Shown piece after piece: positions 8,580 through 16,676 of a DNA stretch of 60,223 nt. How positions within the stretch are numbered: the stretch's first letter is position 1; each line of letters opens with the position of its first letter. The DNA comes from Burkholderiaceae bacterium (GTDB lineage Bacteria > Pseudomonadota > Gammaproteobacteria > Burkholderiales > Burkholderiaceae). Below the pieces are notes generated by a model. That model did no database searches. It was not told the origin of the DNA and worked only from the letters and a program-made list of their open reading frames with translations. A program made the position numbers and the translations under genes. The stretch lies in assembly GCA_947448625.1 (NCBI GenBank), contig CANFOT010000007.1, forward strand, positions 1 to 60,223, written 5' to 3'.

Positions 8580-10244
8580 ATGGCAAAGAAAGAAAAAATG
8601 CAAAAAGCGATGTTAGCTACTCCCCTGGAAGTACTAAATCAGTTTGAAGCACACAACTACACCATCCCAGCTGCATTTGAGAGCAGGTTAAACAAGTGTA
8701 CAAATAAAGCCTTTTGCTATTTTGAAGGCAATGAAGTGAGCTGGGCGCAATTTGATCGCGATCTGCAAAAAATGCAAGGCTTCCTACTGAGTAAGGATAT
8801 TAAGCCTGGTGATCGAGTAGGTATTGTTGCTAAAAATCATTACACCCACCTGCTACTCTTGTTTTCCCTGGCAAAGATTTCCGCGATCTTGCTACCAATC
8901 AACCCTGAATTTGGTATTGCAGAGCTCGGATATATTCTTAAAAATTCCGAACCTAAAATGGTATTTATCGAGGAGCAACTGCTCGATACCGTAGAAATGG
9001 CTTGCCGAGAGAATGACCTAAGCCCAAGTATAGTTTTTCTAGGGAAATCTCAAAACCCAAATGGCGTCAGCAAATACCCATACACTACAGATGCACTAAG
9101 TCATTTTGAAAATTTCAAGGGCACCCCATCTATCGCCCAAGCAGAGGATACCTGCGTCATCATCTATACCTCTGGTACAACAGGCTTTCCCAAAGGAGTG
9201 ATGCACAGCCAGCGAAGTTTTTTACTTTGCGGAGAAGCTTATATTGAGCGTCTATACATCCAGGCTAATGACCGGATCATGATAGTTCTTCCTTTGTTTC
9301 ATATGAACGCATTGTTTTATTCAGTGGCAGGGGCACTATGTGCAGGCTCAACCTTGGCATTAATGCCCCGTTTTTCCGCATCTCAATTTTGGAAGCAGGC
9401 AACAGAATCCAAGGCGACTACCGTCAACCTCATTGAGGCGGCATGTAATATCTTAAAACTACGGCCAAGAAGTGAATTTCATCCCGAGCATCAACTGCGG
9501 TGTGCATACGGTGTTCGCAATAGCGCTCATGATGTTTTCTTAAATGAATTTCACATCCCCTACTTTGTCAGCGGTTATGGCATGACCGAGATTCCTGGCG
9601 TGACATGTAGCCCATTTGGCGGCATACAAAAACCCGGCACCATGGGGCCCATCGGCAAGCACCCCAATCCCAATCAGACATGGGCGCAATGTCGGGTAAT
9701 TGATGAGGCAGGTAATGATGTGCCTATTGGAGAGACTGGCGAGATGATTGTACGGACCCCAATCATTATGCAGGGTTACTTTCGTGACCCCGAACAAACT
9801 AAAGCTAGCTTCAAAGGTGATTGGTTTCTTACCGGTGATTTAGTAAGCAAAGATGAGGACGGATATTACACATTTATCTCGCGAAAAAAAGACATCATTA
9901 GGCGCCGTGGGGAAAATATTTCTGGTGCTGAATTAGATCGCGTTATTGGCAACCATCCCGATGTTGCTGAAGTTGCAACCATTGCCGTCCCAGCAGATCT
10001 TGGAGAAGATGAGATTTTGGCTGCCATTGTTTTAAAAGAAAATGTCAAGACAGGTGCGCAAGAAATACAAGCTTGGTGCGCGCAACATCTTTCAGCCATG
10101 AAGGTGCCACGTTATATCGCCTTCCTGGATGCGCTACCTTACACACCCACCCAGAAAATCTCTAAAGCCGTCTTGCGCACGGATAAGGGCTTGATTTCTA
10201 AGGCTGTAGACTTATTAGCAAGCAATCAAAGAATGAAGAATTAG
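8580..10244 (+). CDS. AMP-forming acyl-CoA synthetase
   Basis: This ANL-superfamily enzyme activates a carboxylic acid to its CoA thioester through an acyl-adenylate. In the 554 residues the P-loop YTSGTTGFPKG is at 196-206, followed by YGMTEIPG (A5), TGDL (A7), the hinge KKDIIRRRGENISG (A8) and the C-terminal lysine region TPTQKISK. Overall it resembles the CaiC-like branch, but substrate cannot be read. The Shine-Dalgarno before 8580 is poor; ATGs at codons 7 and 11 are possible starts. It heads a + strand operon with a Bug receptor and a nitroreductase and is divergent from the thiolase/DUF35 pair. Confidence 0.9.
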   Translation: MAKKEKMQKAMLATPLEVLNQFEAHNYTIPAAFESRLNKCTNKAFCYFEGNEVSWAQFDRDLQKMQGFLLSKDIKPGDRVGIVAKNHYTHLLLLFSLAKISAILLPINPEFGIAELGYILKNSEPKMVFIEEQLLDTVEMACRENDLSPSIVFLGKSQNPNGVSKYPYTTDALSHFENFKGTPSIAQAEDTCVIIYTSGTTGFPKGVMHSQRSFLLCGEAYIERLYIQANDRIMIVLPLFHMNALFYSVAGALCAGSTLALMPRFSASQFWKQATESKATTVNLIEAACNILKLRPRSEFHPEHQLRCAYGVRNSAHDVFLNEFHIPYFVSGYGMTEIPGVTCSPFGGIQKPGTMGPIGKHPNPNQTWAQCRVIDEAGNDVPIGETGEMIVRTPIIMQGYFRDPEQTKASFKGDWFLTGDLVSKDEDGYYTFISRKKDIIRRRGENISGAELDRVIGNHPDVAEVATIAVPADLGEDEILAAIVLKENVKTGAQEIQAWCAQHLSAMKVPRYIAFLDALPYTPTQKISKAVLRTDKGLISKAVDLLASNQRMKN

Positions 10245-10293
10245 ACTAGGACTTAAGAGCAGCCATGAACATGAATATTGTCAGCGGAAGATT

Positions 10294-11268
10294 ATGAATT
10301 TCTTTTATCAAAAAATAAGTCTTAGCCTCCTTTTACTATTTACCCTAGGCTCAGGTTTTGCAGCCGAACCCTACCCCAATAGACCGATCCGCATCATCGT
10401 TCCATTTGCAGCTGGAGGTGGTGGGGATTTTCTGGTGCGAGCCTGGTCTGAAAAATTTTCTGAAGCATTAAAACAACCCGTCATTATTGAAAATCGTGGG
10501 GGTGGAAATACTACGGTTGGCACTGAGGCTGTTGCAAGAGCTACGCCTGACGGATACACCTTGCTATTTGTCAGCACCAGTCTATCGACCAACCCGACTT
10601 TAATGGCTAGCTTGCCATATAAAACGCCAGATGATTTTGCGCCAATTTCAATGGTGCTTTCCTATCCATTTGGATTGGCAGCACGAAGCACTCTTCCAGC
10701 TAACACTATCGGTGAAATTGTGGAGTATGCAAAGAAGAATCCGGGAAAGCTCACGATCGCCAATTCAGGTGACGGCTCTGCTGCGCATTTATCCGCACTC
10801 ATGTTAGAGGAGGCAACTGGAACTGATATGACTACGATCGCCTACCGTGGTGCCGGCCCTGCCATTACTGATGTTGCAGCCGGGCACGTTGACTTGACCT
10901 TCACTGGCATGTCTCAAATTAAGCCTTTTCTTGATAACAAGCGCGTGAAACTAATAGCCTCTTCCGGCTCTAAACGTTTACTTTCTACCCCAGATCTCAA
11001 AACGATTTCTGAGCAAGGTGTCAAAGACTACAATTCATTCGTATGGTGGGGATTACTCGCTCCAGCCGGAACACCAAAAGAAGTGGTCGATAAAATTTAT
11101 CAAGCCCTTAAAGTCAGCATTGCATCTCCAGAGGTTGTTAAGCGCATCAATTCAATCGACGGTGATGTGAGGCTATCTACCCCACAGGAGTTTGATCAGT
11201 TCTTACGCGATGAAATTGCTCGATGGAAAAAACTGTTGACTAAAAAGAAATCTGCTAGCGCCCTTTAA
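10294..11268 (+). CDS. Bug/TctC-family periplasmic solute receptor 1
   Basis: This is an extracytoplasmic solute-binding protein of the tripartite tricarboxylate transporter family. A Sec signal peptide occupies about residues 1-23 (cleavage near GFA-AEP), then the family motifs YPNRPIRIIVPFAAGGGGD, PDGYTLL and AYRGAGPA appear. The family binds carboxylates or amino acids between two lobes. Unlike most copies here, the second ligand-loop motif has Arg in place of Lys (AYRG), and ENRGGG replaces ENKPGAG. It lies 49 bp after the acyl-CoA ligase and 30 bp before a nitroreductase, so an acid activated by that ligase is a reasonable guess for the ligand. Confidence 0.92.
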   Translation: MNFFYQKISLSLLLLFTLGSGFAAEPYPNRPIRIIVPFAAGGGGDFLVRAWSEKFSEALKQPVIIENRGGGNTTVGTEAVARATPDGYTLLFVSTSLSTNPTLMASLPYKTPDDFAPISMVLSYPFGLAARSTLPANTIGEIVEYAKKNPGKLTIANSGDGSAAHLSALMLEEATGTDMTTIAYRGAGPAITDVAAGHVDLTFTGMSQIKPFLDNKRVKLIASSGSKRLLSTPDLKTISEQGVKDYNSFVWWGLLAPAGTPKEVVDKIYQALKVSIASPEVVKRINSIDGDVRLSTPQEFDQFLRDEIARWKKLLTKKKSASAL

Positions 11269-11298
11269 TCATTAACCCAACCATTTAATAAGCTAAAT

Positions 11299-12129
11299 AT
11301 GACTATTCACCAATCTTCCTTAGAGCAGTTAATGCATGCGCGCTATGGCAAAAATATGCCTCTGTCATGCGAACTAAATGAAACACTCGAAACCATTTTT
11401 CAACATCGCTCTATCCGCACCTATTGCGATAAACCGCTACCCAAAGATACACTTGAACTGCTTATTGCAGCAGGGCAATCTGCCTCAAACTCATCCAACC
11501 TTCAAACCTGGAGCTTGGTGGCCATTGAAGATCCAGAACGCAAAGATCGTCTTTCTAAATTAGCTGGGAATCAAGAACATATCCGGACATGTCCATTATT
11601 TTTAGTTTGGTTAGCTGACCTCTCTCGCCTCGAAACGCTGGGCAAAAAAAGAGCGCTACCCTATGAAGGCCTAAATTATCTAGAGCTACTGACAGTGGGA
11701 ATGATTGATGCGGCACTAGCCTCTCAAAACGCGGCGTTAGCAGCTGAATCAATTGGTCTGAGCATTGTCTATATTGGTGGCATTCGAAACAATCCAGAGG
11801 CCGTTGCAAAGGAATTAAATCTCCCCCCAAGGGTGTTTCCCGTATTTGGAATGTGCGTAGGCTATTGTGATCCTGAAAAATCGAGCTCCATCAAGCCAAG
11901 ACTACCTCAGGCCGCTATTGCGCATCGCGAGCAATACAATGCGCCCAAATCTATTGAGGCGGTAGAGGAATACGTGGCAGAGATGAATGCGTTTTACGAG
12001 AAAAACAATATGAAGACTAATGGCGACTGGGTGCAGCATAGCCTTCACCGAATCCGCAGCCCAGAGTCATTAAATGGCAGAGAACACATGCATGAGTGGC
12101 TCAAAAAACTCGGATTTCAAGCTAAATAA
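11299..12129 (+). CDS. Nitroreductase-family FMN oxidoreductase (NfsA-like)
   Basis: This 276-residue flavoprotein probably reduces nitroaromatics, quinones or flavins with NADPH. FMN-contacting motifs are RSIRTY at 37-42 and QSASNSSNLQTW at 60-71, and a long C-terminal extension after residue 200 fits the NfsA/FRP class. About 30 residues precede the conserved RSIR motif. The gene is third in the acyl-CoA ligase-Bug operon and ends 8 bp before the convergent aldolase. Natural substrate is unknown; the context of acid activation suggests reduction of an unsaturated or aromatic intermediate rather than xenobiotic reduction (inference). Confidence 0.88.
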   Translation: MTIHQSSLEQLMHARYGKNMPLSCELNETLETIFQHRSIRTYCDKPLPKDTLELLIAAGQSASNSSNLQTWSLVAIEDPERKDRLSKLAGNQEHIRTCPLFLVWLADLSRLETLGKKRALPYEGLNYLELLTVGMIDAALASQNAALAAESIGLSIVYIGGIRNNPEAVAKELNLPPRVFPVFGMCVGYCDPEKSSSIKPRLPQAAIAHREQYNAPKSIEAVEEYVAEMNAFYEKNNMKTNGDWVQHSLHRIRSPESLNGREHMHEWLKKLGFQAK

Positions 12130-12137
12130 TATGTAGC

Positions 12138-12920
12138 CTAGCTATCAAAGCGCGGGTAATTGGAGTTTTCGGCATTTAACAAGCGTAACATCGCCGGCCA
12201 CTCCAATACCCCATAGGGGCGACGAGTGCCTGGCTGATAGAGGTGCGCCGTCTTCTCCAGAGTTTCCTTAGACGGAATCAGCAAATTAGCTTGAGAATTC
12301 ATTGCATCAACCTGGGCCCTACAAGACAACTCTAGTTGATACATCGTATTGAAAGCTTGTTGTATCGTGGCGCCACAAGTCAGCAAGCCATGATTACGCA
12401 AAATCAAAGCATCATGCTGCCCAAGATCACGCACTAAACGCACCCTCTCATCCAAATCAATCGCCGGGCCCTCATAGTCGTGATAACCAAGATGTCCCAC
12501 AAAGCGCATTGAGGTTTGGGTCAGCGGCAACAAACCGTCACTCATGCTGGCAACAGCCATACCCGCTCTAGTATGTGTATGAATAACGCAATTCACATCT
12601 TCACGTGCGCCATGAATAGCCCCGTGAATAACATATCCGGATTTATTGATGCCATAGTCAGTATCGGGCTTAGAGAGAATATTTCCATCCAAATCAATCT
12701 TTACCAAACTAGAGGCAGTAATCTCTTTATAAAGCAGGCCATATAAGTTGATCAATAAATACTCGGTATTCGGGATTTTGGCTGTAATGTGGTTATAAAT
12801 GAGATCGGTCATGCCATATAAATCAATTAACCGATAGCAGGCAGCTAAATCAACGCGGGTTTGCCATTCCTCAGAGCTCACCGAATCTCGTACCGACCTA
12901 AAGTTTGTCTCGTAATTCAT
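12138..12920 (-). CDS. Class II aldolase/adducin-family protein
   Basis: This 260-residue zinc enzyme shares the fold of fuculose-phosphate aldolase. The zinc ligands are visible as H114 and H116 in IHTHTRAG and H177 in RNHGLLTCG. The family cleaves or decarboxylates sugar-acid-like substrates, but members of this long branch are often of unknown activity. GGAA lies 7 nt before the ATG. It stands alone on the minus strand, convergent with the nitroreductase and divergent from the D-2-hydroxyacid dehydrogenase, with a 14-bp palindrome between the two divergent starts. Confidence 0.9.
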   Translation of the reverse strand: MNYETNFRSVRDSVSSEEWQTRVDLAACYRLIDLYGMTDLIYNHITAKIPNTEYLLINLYGLLYKEITASSLVKIDLDGNILSKPDTDYGINKSGYVIHGAIHGAREDVNCVIHTHTRAGMAVASMSDGLLPLTQTSMRFVGHLGYHDYEGPAIDLDERVRLVRDLGQHDALILRNHGLLTCGATIQQAFNTMYQLELSCRAQVDAMNSQANLLIPSKETLEKTAHLYQPGTRRPYGVLEWPAMLRLLNAENSNYPRFDS

Positions 12921-12961
12921 TACATATTCCTTTTCCGAATACCAGAAGAATTTAATTTTTG

Positions 12962-12975
12962 TTAGAGTACTCTAA
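12962..12975. promoter_or_regulatory. Perfect 14-bp palindrome between divergent genes (candidate operator)
   Basis: TTAGAGTACTCTAA is self-complementary over all 14 bases. It lies in the 99-bp gap between the aldolase and the dehydrogenase starts, 42 bp upstream of one and 45 bp upstream of the other, a good position for a dimeric regulator controlling both. No regulator gene is adjacent, so the binding protein is unknown. Confidence 0.5.
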
Positions 12976-13019
12976 TTGAAGATTCTATAACCAATTCAAA
13001 ATAGCAAGCCTAGCCATTG

Positions 13020-13955
13020 ATGATGAAGATTTATATTCTGGATGCATTTCACCCGGCCGGCATTGAGCTAGCCAAGCAACATGCCGAGGTTGTTTGCTGG
13101 CCTGATCCCGCAATTGCAAATTGGCCAGAAGATGCTGATGGCCTCATGGTTCGCATGACTCCAATTTCAGGGAAACAGATTCGCCAGGCCAAAAAACTCA
13201 AAGTGATCTGCAAACAAGGTGTTGGGTTTGAGACCATAGATGTTGCAAGCGCACATGAATGTGGAATTCCTGTTTGCCGCACCCCAGGGATCAACAGCGA
13301 GGCAGTTGCGGAAATGGCGCTAGCATTATCCCTAGATGTTGCCCGTCGCACATCACGTTTCGACAGAATGTTGCGTCGTGGGGACAAAATTGTGCGCCCC
13401 CACCATCTAGGGATAGAGATGCATGGCAAAACTATTGGCATTGTTGGTATGGGCAATATAGGTCGCAATATTGCTAAAAAGTGGATTGGGGCTTTTGAAG
13501 CCAAAATTCTAGCCCTAGACCCCAATGCACCCCCCGATCGATGGGCTGATGTCCCTCATCAGCGCTGCGCCAATCTCAACGAACTTCTTCCGCAAGTAGA
13601 TTTACTGTCTTTACACATACCAATGCGCGAATCGAACCGACATATTATTGGCGCAAAAGAAATCGCCTTAATGAAACCAAACGCCATCTTAATTAACGTC
13701 TCTCGAGGGGGTTTAATTGACGAAACCGCTTTATTTGAATCGCTACAAAAAGGGCATCTATTCGGCGCTGGACTAGATGTCTTCGAAGTAGAACCACCGC
13801 CACCCGATTACCCCCTTCTCTCACTAGAGAATGTTGTAGCAACGCCTCATGCTGCAGGTGGGACCGAAGAAACTCAAGAGCGCAGCGCACTCCAGGTAGC
13901 TCAACAAGTAATCGATGTTCTCGCAGGAAAACCGCCAACAAATCCAGTCATGTAA
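13020..13955 (+). CDS. D-isomer-specific 2-hydroxyacid dehydrogenase
   Basis: This NAD(P)-dependent dehydrogenase interconverts 2-oxo acids and D-2-hydroxy acids. The Rossmann motif GIVGMGNIG is near residues 140-148, followed by the signature VSRGGLIDE with the catalytic arginine region, FEVEPPP and the catalytic-histidine segment TPHAAGG. Length is 311 residues from ATG 13020. A TTG at 13017 and an ATG at 13023 are alternatives because no clear Shine-Dalgarno decides the start. It heads an operon with a Bug receptor (48 bp gap) and a TauD dioxygenase, suggesting that imported or generated hydroxy acid is oxidised here (inference). Confidence 0.9.
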   Translation: MMKIYILDAFHPAGIELAKQHAEVVCWPDPAIANWPEDADGLMVRMTPISGKQIRQAKKLKVICKQGVGFETIDVASAHECGIPVCRTPGINSEAVAEMALALSLDVARRTSRFDRMLRRGDKIVRPHHLGIEMHGKTIGIVGMGNIGRNIAKKWIGAFEAKILALDPNAPPDRWADVPHQRCANLNELLPQVDLLSLHIPMRESNRHIIGAKEIALMKPNAILINVSRGGLIDETALFESLQKGHLFGAGLDVFEVEPPPPDYPLLSLENVVATPHAAGGTEETQERSALQVAQQVIDVLAGKPPTNPVM

Positions 13956-14003
13956 TACGGCATTGATTTTTTGAAATTCAATTAGTTACCAATAATAAAT
14001 ACT

Positions 14004-14975
14004 ATGAGACTACAAAAATTACTAAAAAAGATATTTATCCTACTGCTGCTCTTGCCCTGCATCTGGATATGCAACTCATCTTCAGCGACATTGCCTAAAA
14101 AAATTCGGATTATTGTTGCCTTCGCCCCAGGAGGTAGTAATGATATTGTTGCCCGCACACTTGCTCAAGAACTTAGCGCGCGCATTCAGCGCCCTGTCAT
14201 TGTTGAAAATAAACCCGGTGCCGGCGGCACCCTTGGCGCAGATCTAGCAGCGCATTCAGATCCCGATGGCAGCACGCTTTTACTGGTTTCATCGACATTT
14301 ACGATGAACTCCTCCATCATGAAGTTAAATTACGATCCGAATAAGTCGTTTATACCGGTTGCCATGCTAGGAATGGGGCCGAGTGTCATTGCGGTCAATA
14401 GCAACTTTCCCGCTAATACGATTAGTGAATTTATTGAATACTCAAAAAGAAATCACGGTAAAGTTAATTTTGGGTCAGCTGGCGTTGCAAGCTTTCAACA
14501 CTTTGCACTTGAACTAATTAAACTCCGCTCAGGGGCCGACTTTGATATCGTCCACTACAAAGGTGGGGGTCCGGCATTAGTAGATTTAGCAGCAGGACAC
14601 ATTCAAGGATCGATTGGAAGTCTTATTCAGATGCAAACCTTCTTAAATGCTGGGCAAATAAAACTACTTGCAGTGGCTGGGCCAAAACGCATCGGAATCA
14701 TCCCCAAAGTACCTACTCTGATTGAATCAGGAATCGATGTTGATGCTAGTAATTGGTGGGGAATTCTTGCTCCGGTCGGAACACCGTCTGATATCGTCAA
14801 TCAGCTTCATCAAGCTATCAATGCATCTCTAGCATCCGCAGACATCAAAAAACGATTTGATAATGAGGGTGCGGAAGCGATGCCAATGACGCGAGAAAAT
14901 TTTAAAAAATTGATGGTTGACGAAACCAATAAGTGGGCTAAAGTTGCTCGAGAAACAGGTATAAAGGCAGAATAA
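14004..14975 (+). CDS. Bug/TctC-family periplasmic solute receptor 2
   Basis: The 323-residue precursor has a long hydrophobic signal peptide ending near residue 28 (SSSA-TLPKK). The lobe-1 ligand loop reads VAFAPGGSND, followed by ENKPGAGG and PDGSTLLL, and the second loop reads HYKGGGPA. The C-terminus closes with the family's W-x-x-V pattern (NKWAKVAR). The YP-x-RP sequence usual after the signal peptide is reduced to LPKK. It sits between a D-2-hydroxyacid dehydrogenase and a TauD dioxygenase, one base before the latter, so the three are surely cotranscribed. Confidence 0.92.
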   Translation: MRLQKLLKKIFILLLLLPCIWICNSSSATLPKKIRIIVAFAPGGSNDIVARTLAQELSARIQRPVIVENKPGAGGTLGADLAAHSDPDGSTLLLVSSTFTMNSSIMKLNYDPNKSFIPVAMLGMGPSVIAVNSNFPANTISEFIEYSKRNHGKVNFGSAGVASFQHFALELIKLRSGADFDIVHYKGGGPALVDLAAGHIQGSIGSLIQMQTFLNAGQIKLLAVAGPKRIGIIPKVPTLIESGIDVDASNWWGILAPVGTPSDIVNQLHQAINASLASADIKKRFDNEGAEAMPMTRENFKKLMVDETNKWAKVARETGIKAE

Positions 14976-14976
14976 G

Positions 14977-15828
14977 ATGGCTATCCAGATCTCCCCAATC
15001 ACCCCTACTTTTGGGGTCAAAATTACTGGCATAGATCTAAAAAATGACTTAGACGAAAGTACTCATAAGCAGCTAAAGGCGCTACTTAGTCAGTATGCTG
15101 TTCTAGTCTTTCCAAATCAATTCCTTGGTCCGGCTGAGCTGATTCAAGCGGGAGAAATATTTGGCCCGCTAATGCCACAGCAACTCCAAAAATATATTCT
15201 TCCCGACTTTCCTTTGGTTGGATATAACTCCACAAAAGATCTACCAGTAAAGAATGGAAAACTTCAAGTTCGTGGTGAAAATTACCATACCGATCACTCT
15301 AATTCAGTTTGCCCACCTAAAGCTACAGCACTATCAGCGGTCAAAATCCCAAGTTCAGGCGGGGATACTCAATTCGTAGATGTCCGCCAATCGTTTGATG
15401 ACTTATCCCCCAAGCTTCAAGAAAAAATTATTTATTTACGCTCGCTTCATGTGCATGAAAGTACTCGAAGTCCTCGCACCTTCACCAAGCTTAGTGAAGA
15501 GGATCTAGCCAAAATACCAAATGTGACTCAACCATTGGTCATCCGTCATCCAGATAGCGGACGCCCAGCCCTCTACCTGAATACTGGTCGCATGGAGGGG
15601 ATTGAGGGCATGAATGCTGATGAGGGGTTTAATCTCATCAACTCACTATATGAGCATGCAATCCGGAATAAATATGAATACCGCCACCGCTGGGCTGAGG
15701 GCGATTTCGTTATTTGGGACAATCGCAGCGTGATGCATCAAGCTAATGCAGATTACAACCCGGAAGAGTTTCGCTATCTCTACAGAATCATGTTGGAAGG
15801 AGATGCGCTGTCAGCATTCCTTCCATGA
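14977..15828 (+). CDS. TauD/TfdA-family Fe(II)/2-oxoglutarate dioxygenase
   Basis: This cytoplasmic non-haem iron oxygenase couples 2-oxoglutarate decarboxylation to hydroxylation of a small acid. The metal triad is visible as H104-T-D106 (YHTDHSN) and H254 (MHQANADY), with R270 (YLYRIML) placed to bind 2-oxoglutarate. The 283-residue length is standard. Homologues act on taurine, 2,4-D and other sulfonates or aryloxyacids; the substrate here is unknown. The start is one base after the Bug stop, so translation is coupled. It is the last gene of its operon and converges on an SDR. Confidence 0.92.
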   Translation: MAIQISPITPTFGVKITGIDLKNDLDESTHKQLKALLSQYAVLVFPNQFLGPAELIQAGEIFGPLMPQQLQKYILPDFPLVGYNSTKDLPVKNGKLQVRGENYHTDHSNSVCPPKATALSAVKIPSSGGDTQFVDVRQSFDDLSPKLQEKIIYLRSLHVHESTRSPRTFTKLSEEDLAKIPNVTQPLVIRHPDSGRPALYLNTGRMEGIEGMNADEGFNLINSLYEHAIRNKYEYRHRWAEGDFVIWDNRSVMHQANADYNPEEFRYLYRIMLEGDALSAFLP

Positions 15829-15847
15829 TCCAGGGAAAAGAACCAAA

Positions 15848-16660
15848 TTAACCCGCCTTTAATAATAGCCCGCCATCCACCGGAATAAGTACGCCAGTAA
15901 TGTAATTTGCTTCGTCGGAAGCTAAAAAGACCGCTGCATTTGCAACATCCCAAGCGCTGCCCATCTTCCTCATTGGCACTAGAACCTCTCTCTCGGCACG
16001 AATGACATCACGCGACACTCCACGCTCTGCCGCCCTACGCTCGATCGCCATAGGTGTATCAATCAGCCCCGGCAAAATTGCATTTGCGCGCACACCATAG
16101 GGGGCGTTCTCCATCGCAATATGCTGAGTCATCGTATTAATTGCGCCCTTACTGGTTTTGTAGGTGATTGTTGGGCGAGCAGCAAATGACGATGTGGAAG
16201 ATATGTTGATGATGCTTCCTGATTTTTGAGCAATCATCTGTGGCAGCACGGCCTTACAAGTCATAAACATACCCTTGAGATTCATATTCATAATCTCATC
16301 CCACATCTGCGCGTCCATATCAACTGTTTTTCGATCTCCTTTCGACCTTCCCACGTTGTAATGCAGGATGTCGATCCTGCCATAGCGCTCTATGGCAGTC
16401 TTTGCGATTGCTTTGCAATTATCTTCCTGGGTAACATCAGCAATGAATATGGATGCTTGACCACCGAACTCCTTTACCGCCTCATAGGTATCATTTACCC
16501 AAGCCTCGTTAATATCAACCAGGAGCAAAGTCGCACCCTCCTGCGCGAACCGAATAGCAGTTGCCTTGCCATTACCAGGAGTCTCTCCGGGCTGCTGACC
16601 TGCACCCACGATGATTGCCACTTTACCTTCAAGTCTTTTTTTTAAATTATTTGATTTCAT
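15848..16660 (-). CDS. Short-chain dehydrogenase/reductase (extended glycine loop)
   Basis: This NAD(P)-dependent SDR has the catalytic Y-x-x-x-K in TYKTSKG, a conserved NISSTSS segment, and C-terminal GGLLL. The cofactor loop is unusual: VGAGQQPGETPGNGKATA carries an insertion between the glycines compared with the classical TGxxxGxG. The SDR at 19775 shares the following GNG-x-ATAIRFAQEGA stretch. I chose the ATG at 16660 over the GTG nine bases upstream, because GAG lies at a suitable distance. It is the last gene of the long minus-strand operon, just after Bug receptor 3. Substrate unknown. Confidence 0.9.
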   Translation of the reverse strand: MKSNNLKKRLEGKVAIIVGAGQQPGETPGNGKATAIRFAQEGATLLLVDINEAWVNDTYEAVKEFGGQASIFIADVTQEDNCKAIAKTAIERYGRIDILHYNVGRSKGDRKTVDMDAQMWDEIMNMNLKGMFMTCKAVLPQMIAQKSGSIINISSTSSFAARPTITYKTSKGAINTMTQHIAMENAPYGVRANAILPGLIDTPMAIERRAAERGVSRDVIRAEREVLVPMRKMGSAWDVANAAVFLASDEANYITGVLIPVDGGLLLKAG

Positions 16661-16676
16661 ATTCTTCACTCAATTG

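Noticed and set aside
8558..8580. TGTCGG-CAAA-CTGACA near-palindrome before the acyl-CoA ligase
   Set aside because: One mismatch and short arms, and it overlaps the translation start region; too weak to call an operator.
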